Assembly (NCBI GenBank): GCA_947449835.1
Contig: CANFSZ010000011.1
Location: 1 to 57,942 of the forward strand
Source of the DNA: Opitutia bacterium
GTDB taxonomy: Bacteria; Verrucomicrobiota; Verrucomicrobiia; Opitutales; Opitutaceae
DNA: 57,942 bases
Reading direction: 5' to 3'
The position numbers and the translations under genes were made by a program. Under the pieces are notes generated by a model, which saw only the letters and a program-made list of their open reading frames with translations, made no database searches and had not been told where the DNA came from. Numbering within the stretch: position 1 is the first letter of the stretch; every line of letters starts with the position of its first letter. Shown here in pieces: positions 42,856-51,377 of this stretch.

Positions 42856-45006
42856 TTAGCGGTACAACGCCGTCGTGGGCGCCAGCGTGAGCACGTTGTA
42901 TTGACGCATCGCGAGTCGCCACCACTCCGCGATAACATCCGCCGGCGAACTCCACAACTCGCGGTGGAGCCAAATCATCGATTCGGCGTCGAGCAGGAGC
43001 GCCATTTTTTCTTTGGCGGTAAATTTGGCCGGACCTTCATGCAACAAACGCAGACGCAAAACCGCGAACCATTCCCGCGCTTCCTCGCTCGGACGCCGTT
43101 GGCGCAACAAGGCGACGTGCATGGCATTCACATAAGGATCCAGCACCGCCTGCATCAGCCCATAATCCGCGCGCAGCGGTTCAAACGGCGGCAAATGCCG
43201 GTAACACTCGGCGAGGTTTTGTTGCAGACGCTTCAGCTCGTACGGCGGATGCGTTTCCTCTGGAGTGAGAAAAACGCCGAGCTCGCGGGCTTTGCGGCCG
43301 AAACTGGCCTTGCTCAGAAAAATCGAAAGCGGAATCGACGCCGCCAACCCAGCCAAGACCGGACTCAACCACCAAAAAAAGGCCGGCGAAATGATGTAAG
43401 AACTCACGCCCCAGATCAGACCAAAGGCCGTATGCCCCCCGTGCGTGATGATGGCCTCGCGCCAATCCGTGCCGTCTTCCTCGCCCGCGCGCTGTTGCGT
43501 CACCCAGCCGACGCCCTGCCCTAGCAACGTGAAGATCACGAATTTAGCATTAAACAACATGTTGATCGGAGCCAGCAAAGCCGAGACCGCTGTTTCGAAA
43601 ATAGCGCTGAACACCAACCGCACCGCCCCTCCGAAACGCACGAGCATCTCGGGATTACCCAAGGTGAGCACGACACTCACGACCTTGGGCAAAAACAACA
43701 GCAACATCGTAAATACGAACAACGACAACGCCTCCGGCACTTCTAACAAAAAGCCGAACACAGAAGTCATATCCTGTGGCCGGAGCCCACCGCCGGGCAA
43801 CGGGTGCGCCTGCAACCCAAACACATGAATCGTGCTCAACACCAAAAACAGCAGCCACAAAGGCGACGATGCATAACCCATCACGCCCATCAATAAATGA
43901 AATCGATTCGCCGGGCGAAAGCCGCGCGCCGTCAATAACCAGGCGTGCTGCATGTTGCCCTGACACCAGCGCCGATCGCGTTTGGCGCTATCAATCAACG
44001 TCGGCGGTCCTTCCTCGAAACTTCCTTCGATCTCCCCGGCGAGCCAAACTTCCCAGCCCGCGCGACGCATCAAAGCGGCTTCGACGAAATCGTGCGACAA
44101 GATCCGACCACCAAACGGCTCGCTGCCCGGTAAATCCGGCAATGCGCAATGGTCGATAAAAGGCTGTATGCGAATGATCGCATTATGCCCCCAATAGTTG
44201 CCGTCATGTTGCTGCCAGTAATTGAGCCCCGCGAGGAAGAGCGGACTGTAGAGTCGGCTCGCGAACGATTGGAGCCGCGCGTATAAGGTTTCGCCATACA
44301 CGATCCGCGGCGCGGTCTGGATGATGCCCACTTGCGCGTTTTTCTCCATCAACGCCACAAGTTGCACCAAGGCGCGCCCCGTCATGATCGAGTCCGCATC
44401 CAACACCACCATGTAACGGTAATTCTTACCCCAACGCCGGAGAAAATCCGCTACGTTACCGGCCTTTTTGTTAATTTGATGCCGGCGCTTGCGGTAAAAG
44501 ATTTTCCCAAAGCCGCCGACCTGTTTGCACAACTCGACCCAAGCTACCTCTTCCTGAATCCATTGGTTGGGCCGGTTGGAATCGCTCAGGATGAAAAAAT
44601 CAAAATGCTCGAGTTTCTTGGTCTCTTGCATCGAACGATAGATGACACGAAGTCCTTCGAACACGCGGCTCACATCTTCGTTAAACACCGGCATGACGAT
44701 GGCCGTCGAAGCGAGCGGCGGCTCTTCGCCGTCAGGAATCGTGGCCGTGATACGGCAACTATCGCCCCCGTGATTCAAGACGTAGAAACCGACGATCGCC
44801 GTGCAAAATCCCGTCGCGATGTGCGCAAACAAAACCACGAACAAGGCGAGCAGAACCATTTCCAAACCGCTGATGCCATCGCGCCACAGCAAGTCGGCCA
44901 TGAACCAGGTCGCCAAACTGGTGAGGAAGAAAATCGACGAGAAAAACACGAACCGCCGGCGATAAAGCCGCTGCGACGTCATCGGTTTCTTGAAAAAAAT
45001 AGGCAT
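42856..45006 (-). CDS. opgH: Osmoregulated periplasmic glucan glucosyltransferase OpgH/MdoH
   Basis: OpgH is the inner-membrane glucosyltransferase that builds the beta-1,2 backbone of periplasmic glucans. The 716-residue protein has two N-terminal membrane segments, a GT2 domain with STAIVMPVFNEDVSRVFEGLR, VVLDADSIMTG (DxD), SHDFVEAALMRRAGWEVW and RDRRWCQGN, then four or more further membrane segments. It lacks about 130 N-terminal residues present in the E. coli protein. It lies 6 bp after a small membrane-protein gene and ends the seven-gene run. Confidence 0.95.
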   Translation of the reverse strand: MPIFFKKPMTSQRLYRRRFVFFSSIFFLTSLATWFMADLLWRDGISGLEMVLLALFVVLFAHIATGFCTAIVGFYVLNHGGDSCRITATIPDGEEPPLASTAIVMPVFNEDVSRVFEGLRVIYRSMQETKKLEHFDFFILSDSNRPNQWIQEEVAWVELCKQVGGFGKIFYRKRRHQINKKAGNVADFLRRWGKNYRYMVVLDADSIMTGRALVQLVALMEKNAQVGIIQTAPRIVYGETLYARLQSFASRLYSPLFLAGLNYWQQHDGNYWGHNAIIRIQPFIDHCALPDLPGSEPFGGRILSHDFVEAALMRRAGWEVWLAGEIEGSFEEGPPTLIDSAKRDRRWCQGNMQHAWLLTARGFRPANRFHLLMGVMGYASSPLWLLFLVLSTIHVFGLQAHPLPGGGLRPQDMTSVFGFLLEVPEALSLFVFTMLLLFLPKVVSVVLTLGNPEMLVRFGGAVRLVFSAIFETAVSALLAPINMLFNAKFVIFTLLGQGVGWVTQQRAGEEDGTDWREAIITHGGHTAFGLIWGVSSYIISPAFFWWLSPVLAGLAASIPLSIFLSKASFGRKARELGVFLTPEETHPPYELKRLQQNLAECYRHLPPFEPLRADYGLMQAVLDPYVNAMHVALLRQRRPSEEAREWFAVLRLRLLHEGPAKFTAKEKMALLLDAESMIWLHRELWSSPADVIAEWWRLAMRQYNVLTLAPTTALYR

Positions 45007-45012
45007 GGGTGA

Positions 45013-45606
45013 TCAGCGCGTCGCGTAGAAAAGTCCGGATAAAATCGCTACAAAAACCAACCACAACAGCAGCGTGCGCAGGATCGGCCATTTCTCGAAA
45101 CGCTCCAGCGTCTCGCCCGCCGCTTCGGTGATAGGCCCGAGATCGATCGGGCGCGGCACCATGCTCGAAACCACCATGTCCGGCCCAGCCTGGATGGAAC
45201 TGGCGCGTAACGCCGCCGCGAATTCAGCGGGGATGTTTTGCTCGTCCAAAAAAGCGTACGGCCATTTCTGCGAACCATCGCTCAGCAGCAACGCCACCCG
45301 GCCCTCGATCGCGATGCGTTCGTGGGGAGCGCTGTTCTTGACCAGCACCTTGCCAAACCACGAATCCATCCACGCTTCCGTTTCTTCTGCGGCCAATGTC
45401 GTAGGATCGAGTGTCGGTTGCGCGGCGTGGCGGACGGCAGCGCGTTCTAGAATATCTTGAATGAGCCGACTCTGATGGAGGCGGTTGTGAATCCGATGCG
45501 CGCGCAGATAATCTTCCACGCGCACGTACGCGGCGTTCCACGACTCCATGGAGCCCGTCTTCGGACGAAACTCGCCCGGCAAAAGCATCGGTCGGGAATC
45601 ACTCAC
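45013..45606 (-). CDS. Unknown membrane protein between opgG and opgH
   Basis: The 197-residue protein has no signal peptide. It has a helical N-terminal part (VEDYLRAHRIHNRLHQSRLIQDILERA), an acidic middle, and one membrane segment at the extreme C-terminus (LRTLLLWLVFVAILSGLFYAT), the layout of a tail-anchored protein. GTG 45606 overlaps the opgG stop as GTGA, so it is translationally coupled to opgG; opgH follows after 6 bp. No family recognised. Position points to a partner of the OpgGH glucan machinery, perhaps taking the place of the missing OpgH N-terminal domain. Confidence 0.75.
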   Translation of the reverse strand: MSDSRPMLLPGEFRPKTGSMESWNAAYVRVEDYLRAHRIHNRLHQSRLIQDILERAAVRHAAQPTLDPTTLAAEETEAWMDSWFGKVLVKNSAPHERIAIEGRVALLLSDGSQKWPYAFLDEQNIPAEFAAALRASSIQAGPDMVVSSMVPRPIDLGPITEAAGETLERFEKWPILRTLLLWLVFVAILSGLFYATR

Positions 45607-47108
45607 GGTTGCCAGAGGTACGTCCACGTTTCGGTCAACACGTGTGGTGATTTGCGCAGAAAACACCGCAACTCCACCGGCCGGCCACTGCCATCGGGGC
45701 GCAAGCCGAACGCGACGCGCCACGTGCCGTTATGCGGATTTTTCTGCACGTTCGAGTACGTGACCTTGGCGCCTTCGCCGGCGGAAACAACCGCCTCGAT
45801 GTCAGGATCGGGACCGCGTTTACCGAGATACGGGCCGTCGAAATCGAGAATAAAACGCTCAAGATCGGGCTCGTGCGTTTTGGAACGACCGCGGCGGGTC
45901 GCCACCGTGAAACCAGCCGGCGGACGGATCTGGTCGAGCGCCCAATTGAGGCGATATTCAAACTCGATGGGCTCGCCGATGGGCGGCAAAACATCGGGCG
46001 CCCAGAAGGCCACGATGTTGTCATTCGTCTCGTCCGGCGTGGGCAACTCGACCAAGCGCACGGAGCCCGCGCCCCACGAGCCGACCGGCTCCACCCAAGC
46101 GGTGGGCCGCAAGTGATAATTGGCTTCGAGGTCTTCGTAGCTGGAAAATTTGCGATCACGCTGCAGCAGCCCGAAGCCGCGTGGGTTTTGATCACCGAAT
46201 GCCACAGTGCGAATTTTCTCGGGATTGGTGAGCGGTCGCCAGAGCCATTCGCCGCCACTGTGGTTCACCAGCAAACCGTCGGAATCATGTACTTCGGGGC
46301 GAAAATCACCGGTGGCGGTGGTCGTGTTTTCTCCGTGCCAAAACATGCTCGTGAGCGGCGCGATGCCTAGGGTCTTGATGGCGATGCGCGCGTAAAGCAC
46401 GGCTTTGACCTGCGCAACCGTCGTGGCGCCCGGGCGGATCACAAAACGGTAGGCGCCCGCGACGCTCGGGCTGTCGAGCAGCGCAAAGAGCACCAACTCT
46501 TTCGCCTCCGGGTCCGCGCGCTGCACCCAAAATTCCTCGAAGATCGGAAACTCCTCGCCGGCAGGATCGCCGGTGTTGATCGCCAGGCCGCGCGCGGAAA
46601 GACCGTAGACGGCTTTTTGACAGAGCAGCCGAAAATAACTCGCGCCCTGAAATGCTCCGAGTTCGTCGCTCGCGGTGTTGAGCGGATAAAGCACGCGAAA
46701 ACCAGTAAAGCCGATCGTGGCCGGAATATCCCCGAGACGATTTTTGCCGTAATCAAAAAACTGCGGCGAAAAAGCCACGGGCGTCTCGACGCCGTTTTTC
46801 AATTCCGAGACTTGGACGGTTTTATCGAAAATAAAACCCGGATGAAAAAACTGGAGTTGAAACGGCAAACCCTCGCGGAGCCCGAGCGACTGCGCCGGAT
46901 TAAAGCGGATGTCCCGGTATTGGTCGTACGTCAGCTGGCGGAGTTTTTCCGGCACCCGACTGGGGCGCGCGACGTACGGTTTCGCCGCGAGCATTTTGGC
47001 GCGGTACCGCAGCGCATCGAAGTCGAACGGCGCGTCACTCGCCGGCAAAGGCGACAGGATCGCAAGACTACTGAGCCAGAACCAAAAACGCAAAGCGCGT
47101 GGTTTCAT
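45603..47108 (-). CDS. opgG: Periplasmic glucan biosynthesis protein OpgG/MdoG
   Basis: OpgG acts in the periplasm on the branching or release of osmoregulated glucans. The 501-residue protein has a signal peptide (FWFWLSSLAILSPLPAS), an OpgG domain with FFDYGKNRLG, GFTGFRVLYPLN, ASYFRLLCQKAVYGLSARGLAINT, IAPLTSMFWHGEN and SDGLLVNHSGGEWLWRPL, and a C-terminal Ig-like region ending TETWTYLWQP. It starts 8 bp after the glycosylase-like gene. Confidence 0.95.
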   Translation of the reverse strand: MKPRALRFWFWLSSLAILSPLPASDAPFDFDALRYRAKMLAAKPYVARPSRVPEKLRQLTYDQYRDIRFNPAQSLGLREGLPFQLQFFHPGFIFDKTVQVSELKNGVETPVAFSPQFFDYGKNRLGDIPATIGFTGFRVLYPLNTASDELGAFQGASYFRLLCQKAVYGLSARGLAINTGDPAGEEFPIFEEFWVQRADPEAKELVLFALLDSPSVAGAYRFVIRPGATTVAQVKAVLYARIAIKTLGIAPLTSMFWHGENTTTATGDFRPEVHDSDGLLVNHSGGEWLWRPLTNPEKIRTVAFGDQNPRGFGLLQRDRKFSSYEDLEANYHLRPTAWVEPVGSWGAGSVRLVELPTPDETNDNIVAFWAPDVLPPIGEPIEFEYRLNWALDQIRPPAGFTVATRRGRSKTHEPDLERFILDFDGPYLGKRGPDPDIEAVVSAGEGAKVTYSNVQKNPHNGTWRVAFGLRPDGSGRPVELRCFLRKSPHVLTETWTYLWQP

Positions 47109-47116
47109 GTTAGTTT

Positions 47117-48004
47117 TTACAAAAAGAAAGCGCGTTGTTTTTCGGAGATCGGCAGCGCGGCGCGCTCCATCACTTTTAACAAATCTTCCCAGATCATGCG
47201 CTTCGAGCGGTTGCTCTGATTACGCAAAATGTAGCTCGGGTGGTACGTCACCATCAACGGACGGCCGGCAAATTCCCGCCATTCGCCGCGGACTTCGCCG
47301 AGGGCTTTGAAGGCGCTGCTCCCGAGCAAGCCTTGCGCCGCACTCGAGCCGAGCGCGACGAGCAAGGTCGGTTGCACAATCTCGATCTGCGCGCGCAAAT
47401 AAGGCAGGCAATAACGCATCTCTTCGTCGGTCGGCCCGCGATGACCAATTTGCCCCGCGGCGGCCGGCACCGTCGCATCCGGGCGCCAGGTCATCAGGCT
47501 AGCGAGGTACACCTCAGAGCGTTTGAGTCCCATCGCGCCGATCATTTTGGTGAGCAACTGGCCCGACGGACCGACGAAGGGTTCGCCTTCCGTCTCTTCT
47601 TCCAAGCCCGGGGCATCGCCGATAAGCAAAATCCGCGCATCGAGATCGCCCGTCCCGCATACGATTTTCTTGCCCGGCGGTACGTGAGCGAGCGCCACAG
47701 GGTCGCCCTGCGCGGCGGCCACCAACGCCGCCCAACGTCCGGCCTTGTCGCCGGCGGGCAACGTCACCACCGGCGGCGGGGGCAATTTGGGCTCCACGAC
47801 CTTGGGCTTGGCGACCGGCATCGGCGGAGCCGCGATCGGTCGCGCGGCTGAGGCAAGGTTGCCCACGACTGCGCTTGAGCTTTGCCGGCCACGAATCACC
47901 GCCCGCAAGGCCAACAAACCCGCCTCAGAGACGCTGACGGATTTGATCCCGGTCGTCTTGAGCCGGCGAAGCTCGTCGGTGAGGGCGTTAAGGGCGGTGC
48001 GCAT
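47117..48004 (-). CDS. Uracil-DNA glycosylase family-4-like protein without the Fe-S cysteine set
   Basis: The 295-residue protein has an N-terminal Pro/Ala-rich linker (about 50-85) and a UDG domain: LIGDAPGLEEETEGEPFVGPSGQLL (motif A region) and TYHPSYILRN (motif B). Family-4 enzymes hold a 4Fe-4S cluster with four Cys. Here only Cys116 and Cys199 exist. The N-terminal C-x-x-C is replaced by non-cysteines, and the third site reads MTWRPD with Trp173. Thus at most one ligand (Cys199 in RYCLPYL) is kept. DNA repair by base excision is the family role; activity without the cluster is uncertain. Confidence 0.85.
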   Translation of the reverse strand: MRTALNALTDELRRLKTTGIKSVSVSEAGLLALRAVIRGRQSSSAVVGNLASAARPIAAPPMPVAKPKVVEPKLPPPPVVTLPAGDKAGRWAALVAAAQGDPVALAHVPPGKKIVCGTGDLDARILLIGDAPGLEEETEGEPFVGPSGQLLTKMIGAMGLKRSEVYLASLMTWRPDATVPAAAGQIGHRGPTDEEMRYCLPYLRAQIEIVQPTLLVALGSSAAQGLLGSSAFKALGEVRGEWREFAGRPLMVTYHPSYILRNQSNRSKRMIWEDLLKVMERAALPISEKQRAFFL

Positions 48005-48013
48005 TAAGGCAGG

Positions 48014-48610
48014 TCAGCTTGAGCGAATATTCAGGAGTTTTTCCACGTACTTGCCAAGTAAGTCGAATTCCAAATTTATCCGCTCGCCGGCGCGCCGCGT
48101 CCGGATGTTGGTCAACGCCAAGGTCGTCGGAATGAGCCACACCGCGAAGCTATCGCCTGACACTTCGGCGACGGTCAACGACATGCCGTCGATGGCGATG
48201 CTACCTTTGTGGATAAGATAGCGGCCACCGCCCGCCGGCACGCGCACGCGCAGATAAGTGTCCTTGCCGCGCACTTCGAGGACCTCGATCTCGCCTTGGC
48301 CGTCGATGTGGCCGGAAACAAAATGTCCGCACATTTTTCCATCGAAGCGTAGGCTACGCTCAAGATTCACGAGTGCTCCCGCCGCCAGCGCGGCAAAGTT
48401 AGTGAGACGCCGCGTCTCTTCCAACACGTCAAAATAAAGATGCTGCGCGTCGTACTCGACGACGGTGAGACAACAACCATTGACCGCGATACTATCGCCC
48501 ATCGCTACGTCTTGGAGCGCAGCGCGCGCCGCGATTTGCAGCCGCCACGACGTGGCGTGCGGGGTGAAAGCCACGACGTGGCCGGTTTCTTCGACGATGC
48601 CGGTGAACAT
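48014..48610 (-). CDS. ribE: Riboflavin synthase alpha subunit
   Basis: The enzyme dismutates two 6,7-dimethyl-8-ribityllumazines to riboflavin. The 198-residue protein has two lumazine-binding barrels: MFTGIVEETGHV at the first start, GDSIAVNGCCLTVV, and the second with MCGHFVSGHIDG and KGSIAIDGMSLTVAEV. Length and both internal repeats are normal. No other rib genes are adjacent. It sits between the dead HtrA-like gene (17 bp) and the glycosylase gene (9 bp). Confidence 0.96.
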   Translation of the reverse strand: MFTGIVEETGHVVAFTPHATSWRLQIAARAALQDVAMGDSIAVNGCCLTVVEYDAQHLYFDVLEETRRLTNFAALAAGALVNLERSLRFDGKMCGHFVSGHIDGQGEIEVLEVRGKDTYLRVRVPAGGGRYLIHKGSIAIDGMSLTVAEVSGDSFAVWLIPTTLALTNIRTRRAGERINLEFDLLGKYVEKLLNIRSS

Positions 48611-48627
48611 GTTTTTTGAAAAATAAG

Positions 48628-50016
48628 TTATTTAAGTTTTACGCGGAGCACGGCGGTTTCGCCGCCGCGCCCGACGAGCAGGACAAACTCCGTGCGCGCC
48701 CCATCCGCTTGAATCGCGGCGAGTTTCTCCGCCGCCTCGGCAAACGACTTGGGCTCCACGCCGTCGATTTCCTTGATCCAATCATCCGTGCGCAAACCGG
48801 CGACGGAAACCGGACTGTTGCCTTTGACAAAATGCGCCACGACGCCCGCGGTGTCCGCGACTTTCAGCCGTCGCGCGATCGCATCGCCGTAGACAAACTC
48901 CCGCGCCGTGAACCCGAGGCGCTCGTAATACGTCCGGGCGGCCTCGCGCATTAATTTCGGTTCGTCGCCGAGCGTCACCTTCACGTCGACGCGCTCGGTG
49001 CCACGCAACACCGTCAGCGTGAGCGCATCGCCCGGCGCCCGACGTTCGACTTCGCGCTCCACATAACTCACGACGACGCGATCTGGTTTGAAGCGCGGCA
49101 ACGACCGACCATCGATCGCCAGCACGATATCGCGCGCCTGCATTCCGGCTTTTTCCGCCGGGCTGCCTTCAAGGACTTCGCTGACGACGGCGCCTGATTG
49201 CGCCTCGAGTTTGAGAAAGGCCGCGACCTCGCGATCCATCGGTTCAAAACCATAAGCGCCGAGCCACGCCAACGGCCGGCCAAATTCGTTGAGCGGCACC
49301 CGCGCGAGGTACGGCAACACTTCACTGGTGAGGTGGAACACGCTGCTCTCTTCGACGTTGATCAACATCGTCGGCGAGCCCCCGCGATCCGCGCGCGAGA
49401 ACTGCAAAAACGTCTGCCCAAACGAGCTCAGCGCCAAACCGACAAACCCGCCGTCGCGATTAAACACCGGCAACCCCGGACCCGCGACTTCCTGTTGAGC
49501 GATGCCGGTGCGTTGCGGCAGCGACTGGATCAGCGCCACGCGGCTCTGCAAAAAATACGGCATGAAATCCTCATCTTTGCCGCGCAGCGCGATTCCCCAG
49601 ACTTCCTCGGCGAGCGCCGGTTCGGTGGCGTTGCCCGGCGCGACAAATTGCGTGATGGGCACGAGCAACGGACGCAGCCGTTCCTCGACGCGCACGAAAT
49701 GCCAGCCCGTCAAAGCATCTTGTCCGAGATAAACGCCGGCGGCGCTCGCAGGATCACCGGGCCGGTAAACTTTGAATTCCTTTAATTGGGCCGGCACCAC
49801 GCGCGACTCGATGGCCGCCGCCGGCAAGATGATCGTGCCCTGCGTATCGACCACGACGCCAAACACCACATTGGGTCGGCGATCGACTTCCGTCTCGGTA
49901 AAAAATTCCACCGCGACGACGCACTTAAGTCGCTCGGTCCAGAGCGCGGGTAAATCCGCCGCGCGCAACGACGCGACCACGACCCAGAAGGCGAAAAACA
50001 AACGGAAACGTTTCAT
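48628..50016 (-). CDS. Catalytically dead HtrA-like PDZ protein
   Basis: The 462-residue protein has a signal peptide (MKRFRLFFAFWVVVASLRA), a degenerate trypsin-like domain, and two PDZ domains (VVSEVLEGSPAEKAGMQARDIVLAIDG and VVAHFVKGNSPVSVAGLRTDDWIKEIDG). All three catalytic positions are lost: the His region reads ILPAAAIE, the Asp region TGWHFVR, and GNSGGP is replaced by AGPGLPV. It overlaps the active htrA gene by ATGA. A binding or regulatory partner of HtrA in the periplasm is inferred. Confidence 0.85.
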   Translation of the reverse strand: MKRFRLFFAFWVVVASLRAADLPALWTERLKCVVAVEFFTETEVDRRPNVVFGVVVDTQGTIILPAAAIESRVVPAQLKEFKVYRPGDPASAAGVYLGQDALTGWHFVRVEERLRPLLVPITQFVAPGNATEPALAEEVWGIALRGKDEDFMPYFLQSRVALIQSLPQRTGIAQQEVAGPGLPVFNRDGGFVGLALSSFGQTFLQFSRADRGGSPTMLINVEESSVFHLTSEVLPYLARVPLNEFGRPLAWLGAYGFEPMDREVAAFLKLEAQSGAVVSEVLEGSPAEKAGMQARDIVLAIDGRSLPRFKPDRVVVSYVEREVERRAPGDALTLTVLRGTERVDVKVTLGDEPKLMREAARTYYERLGFTAREFVYGDAIARRLKVADTAGVVAHFVKGNSPVSVAGLRTDDWIKEIDGVEPKSFAEAAEKLAAIQADGARTEFVLLVGRGGETAVLRVKLK

Positions 50017-51374
50017 GGTTTGAGAATATAAAGCGAAACGCGCCGGTCGCGCTGCGCCTCGATCAACGTCGGGGCCGGCTTCGCCTCAAAGGCCGCGTGC
50101 GCCGCCTGCATCACCGCGAGCGCGTCCACGGGCTGACGATTGATTTTAGTAATAACATCGCCGCGCGAAAGCCCAGCCACTTCGGCCGGAAAGCCCGCCT
50201 GCACGCCGATCACGATCACACCGTTGTCGCTGGAGAGTTGATTCTCGCGGGCAAAGGTCCGCGACACCCGCCGCACACTCAGGCCCCATTTTTCAAAGGC
50301 CCATTCTTCGCCGACGCGGCTTTCGAGTTTTTCCGTGGTGACGGAAACCTCGGCGGTTTGCGCGCCGCGTTTATAAGTGAGCCGCAGCTTCGCGCCGACC
50401 GGTTGGTTGGCGATGAGGTTTTGAATCGGCGGCAATTGCTCAGGGAAACGTCCGTCGACCTTGACGCCGTCGATGGCGAGCAAGATATCGCCCCCGCGCA
50501 GACCGGCACGCGCAGCGGGCGAACCGAGCGCGACGCTGTTGATCAACACGCCGGTGTTGAGCGCGAGCGCGTAGAAATTTTCGAGATCTTGCAGAGCCCC
50601 CGGCACGAGGCCGATCGTGCTGCGCGTGATCGCGCCGTCGGCGACGAGTCCGTCCACGATGCGACGCGCGATCGCTGAGGGAATGGCGAAACCGAGATTG
50701 TTCGCGCCCAAATATCCCCGGGAACTGATGCCCACGACACGGCCATCCTCGGTCACCAGCGGACCGCCCGAGTTGCCCGGATTAATCGCGGCATCGGTCT
50801 GGAGCCACGTGTTGAAGGCTCCGGTTTCGTAGCCGTTCACGCCGTTGGTGTCTTCGAAATAGCGATTGTTATTAGAAATAATTCCGCGCGTGACGGTGCG
50901 CGTGAGGCCGTGCGGCGTGCCCACCGCAAACACGGTCTGACCGGGGAATAATTTCGCGCTGTCGCCGAACTCCGCGATGGCGAATTTCAACCCGCGGCGT
51001 TGGGCGTCGGCGACGTCGATCCGCAACAGAGCCAAATCCGTCCAGTGATCCCAGCCCACGAGCTTGGCGCTTACGCGCTCAAGATTGGACAACGTGATGG
51101 AAAGCTCGACGGCGCGCGGACTGGCGACGTGGGCGTTGGTCAACACGAGCCCATCGGCCGAAAGGATCACACCCGAGCCAATGCTCGAAGCGTAGCGCCG
51201 CGCGCCGGACTCGAAAGCGACCTCGCGCACGTCGATCCGCACGACGGCGTCGAGGAGACGATTAAAACCTCGGCTCATCGCGGCCTGCGCGGACGCGGCG
51301 AACACCAGCGCCAAGCCGAGGGCAAAGGCGAAGGTTGACCGAGCTGTTGAAAGACGAACTATGGAAGGTTTCAC
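50013..51374 (-). CDS. HtrA/Deg-type periplasmic serine protease
   Basis: The 453-residue protease has a signal peptide (STFAFALGLALVFAASAQA) and an intact triad: His82 in VLTNAHVA, Asp113 in WTDLALLRID, Ser202 in INPGNSGGPLV. Two PDZ domains follow (VLINSVALGSPAARAGLRGGDILLAIDG and VIVIGVQAGFPAEVAGLSRGDVITKIN). GTG 51374 is the only start that gives a proper signal peptide. That places it 3 bp from the divergent leuS ATG. It opens the seven-gene minus-strand run. Confidence 0.92.
   Translation of the reverse strand: MKPSIVRLSTARSTFAFALGLALVFAASAQAAMSRGFNRLLDAVVRIDVREVAFESGARRYASSIGSGVILSADGLVLTNAHVASPRAVELSITLSNLERVSAKLVGWDHWTDLALLRIDVADAQRRGLKFAIAEFGDSAKLFPGQTVFAVGTPHGLTRTVTRGIISNNNRYFEDTNGVNGYETGAFNTWLQTDAAINPGNSGGPLVTEDGRVVGISSRGYLGANNLGFAIPSAIARRIVDGLVADGAITRSTIGLVPGALQDLENFYALALNTGVLINSVALGSPAARAGLRGGDILLAIDGVKVDGRFPEQLPPIQNLIANQPVGAKLRLTYKRGAQTAEVSVTTEKLESRVGEEWAFEKWGLSVRRVSRTFARENQLSSDNGVIVIGVQAGFPAEVAGLSRGDVITKINRQPVDALAVMQAAHAAFEAKPAPTLIEAQRDRRVSLYILKP
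51363..51368 (+). promoter_or_regulatory. Ribosome binding site of leuS inside htrA
   Basis: GGAAGG lies 9 nt before ATG 51378 and is antisense to the first codons of htrA. It supports the leuS start and the 3-bp spacing. Confidence 0.65.
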
Positions 51375-51377
51375 GCG

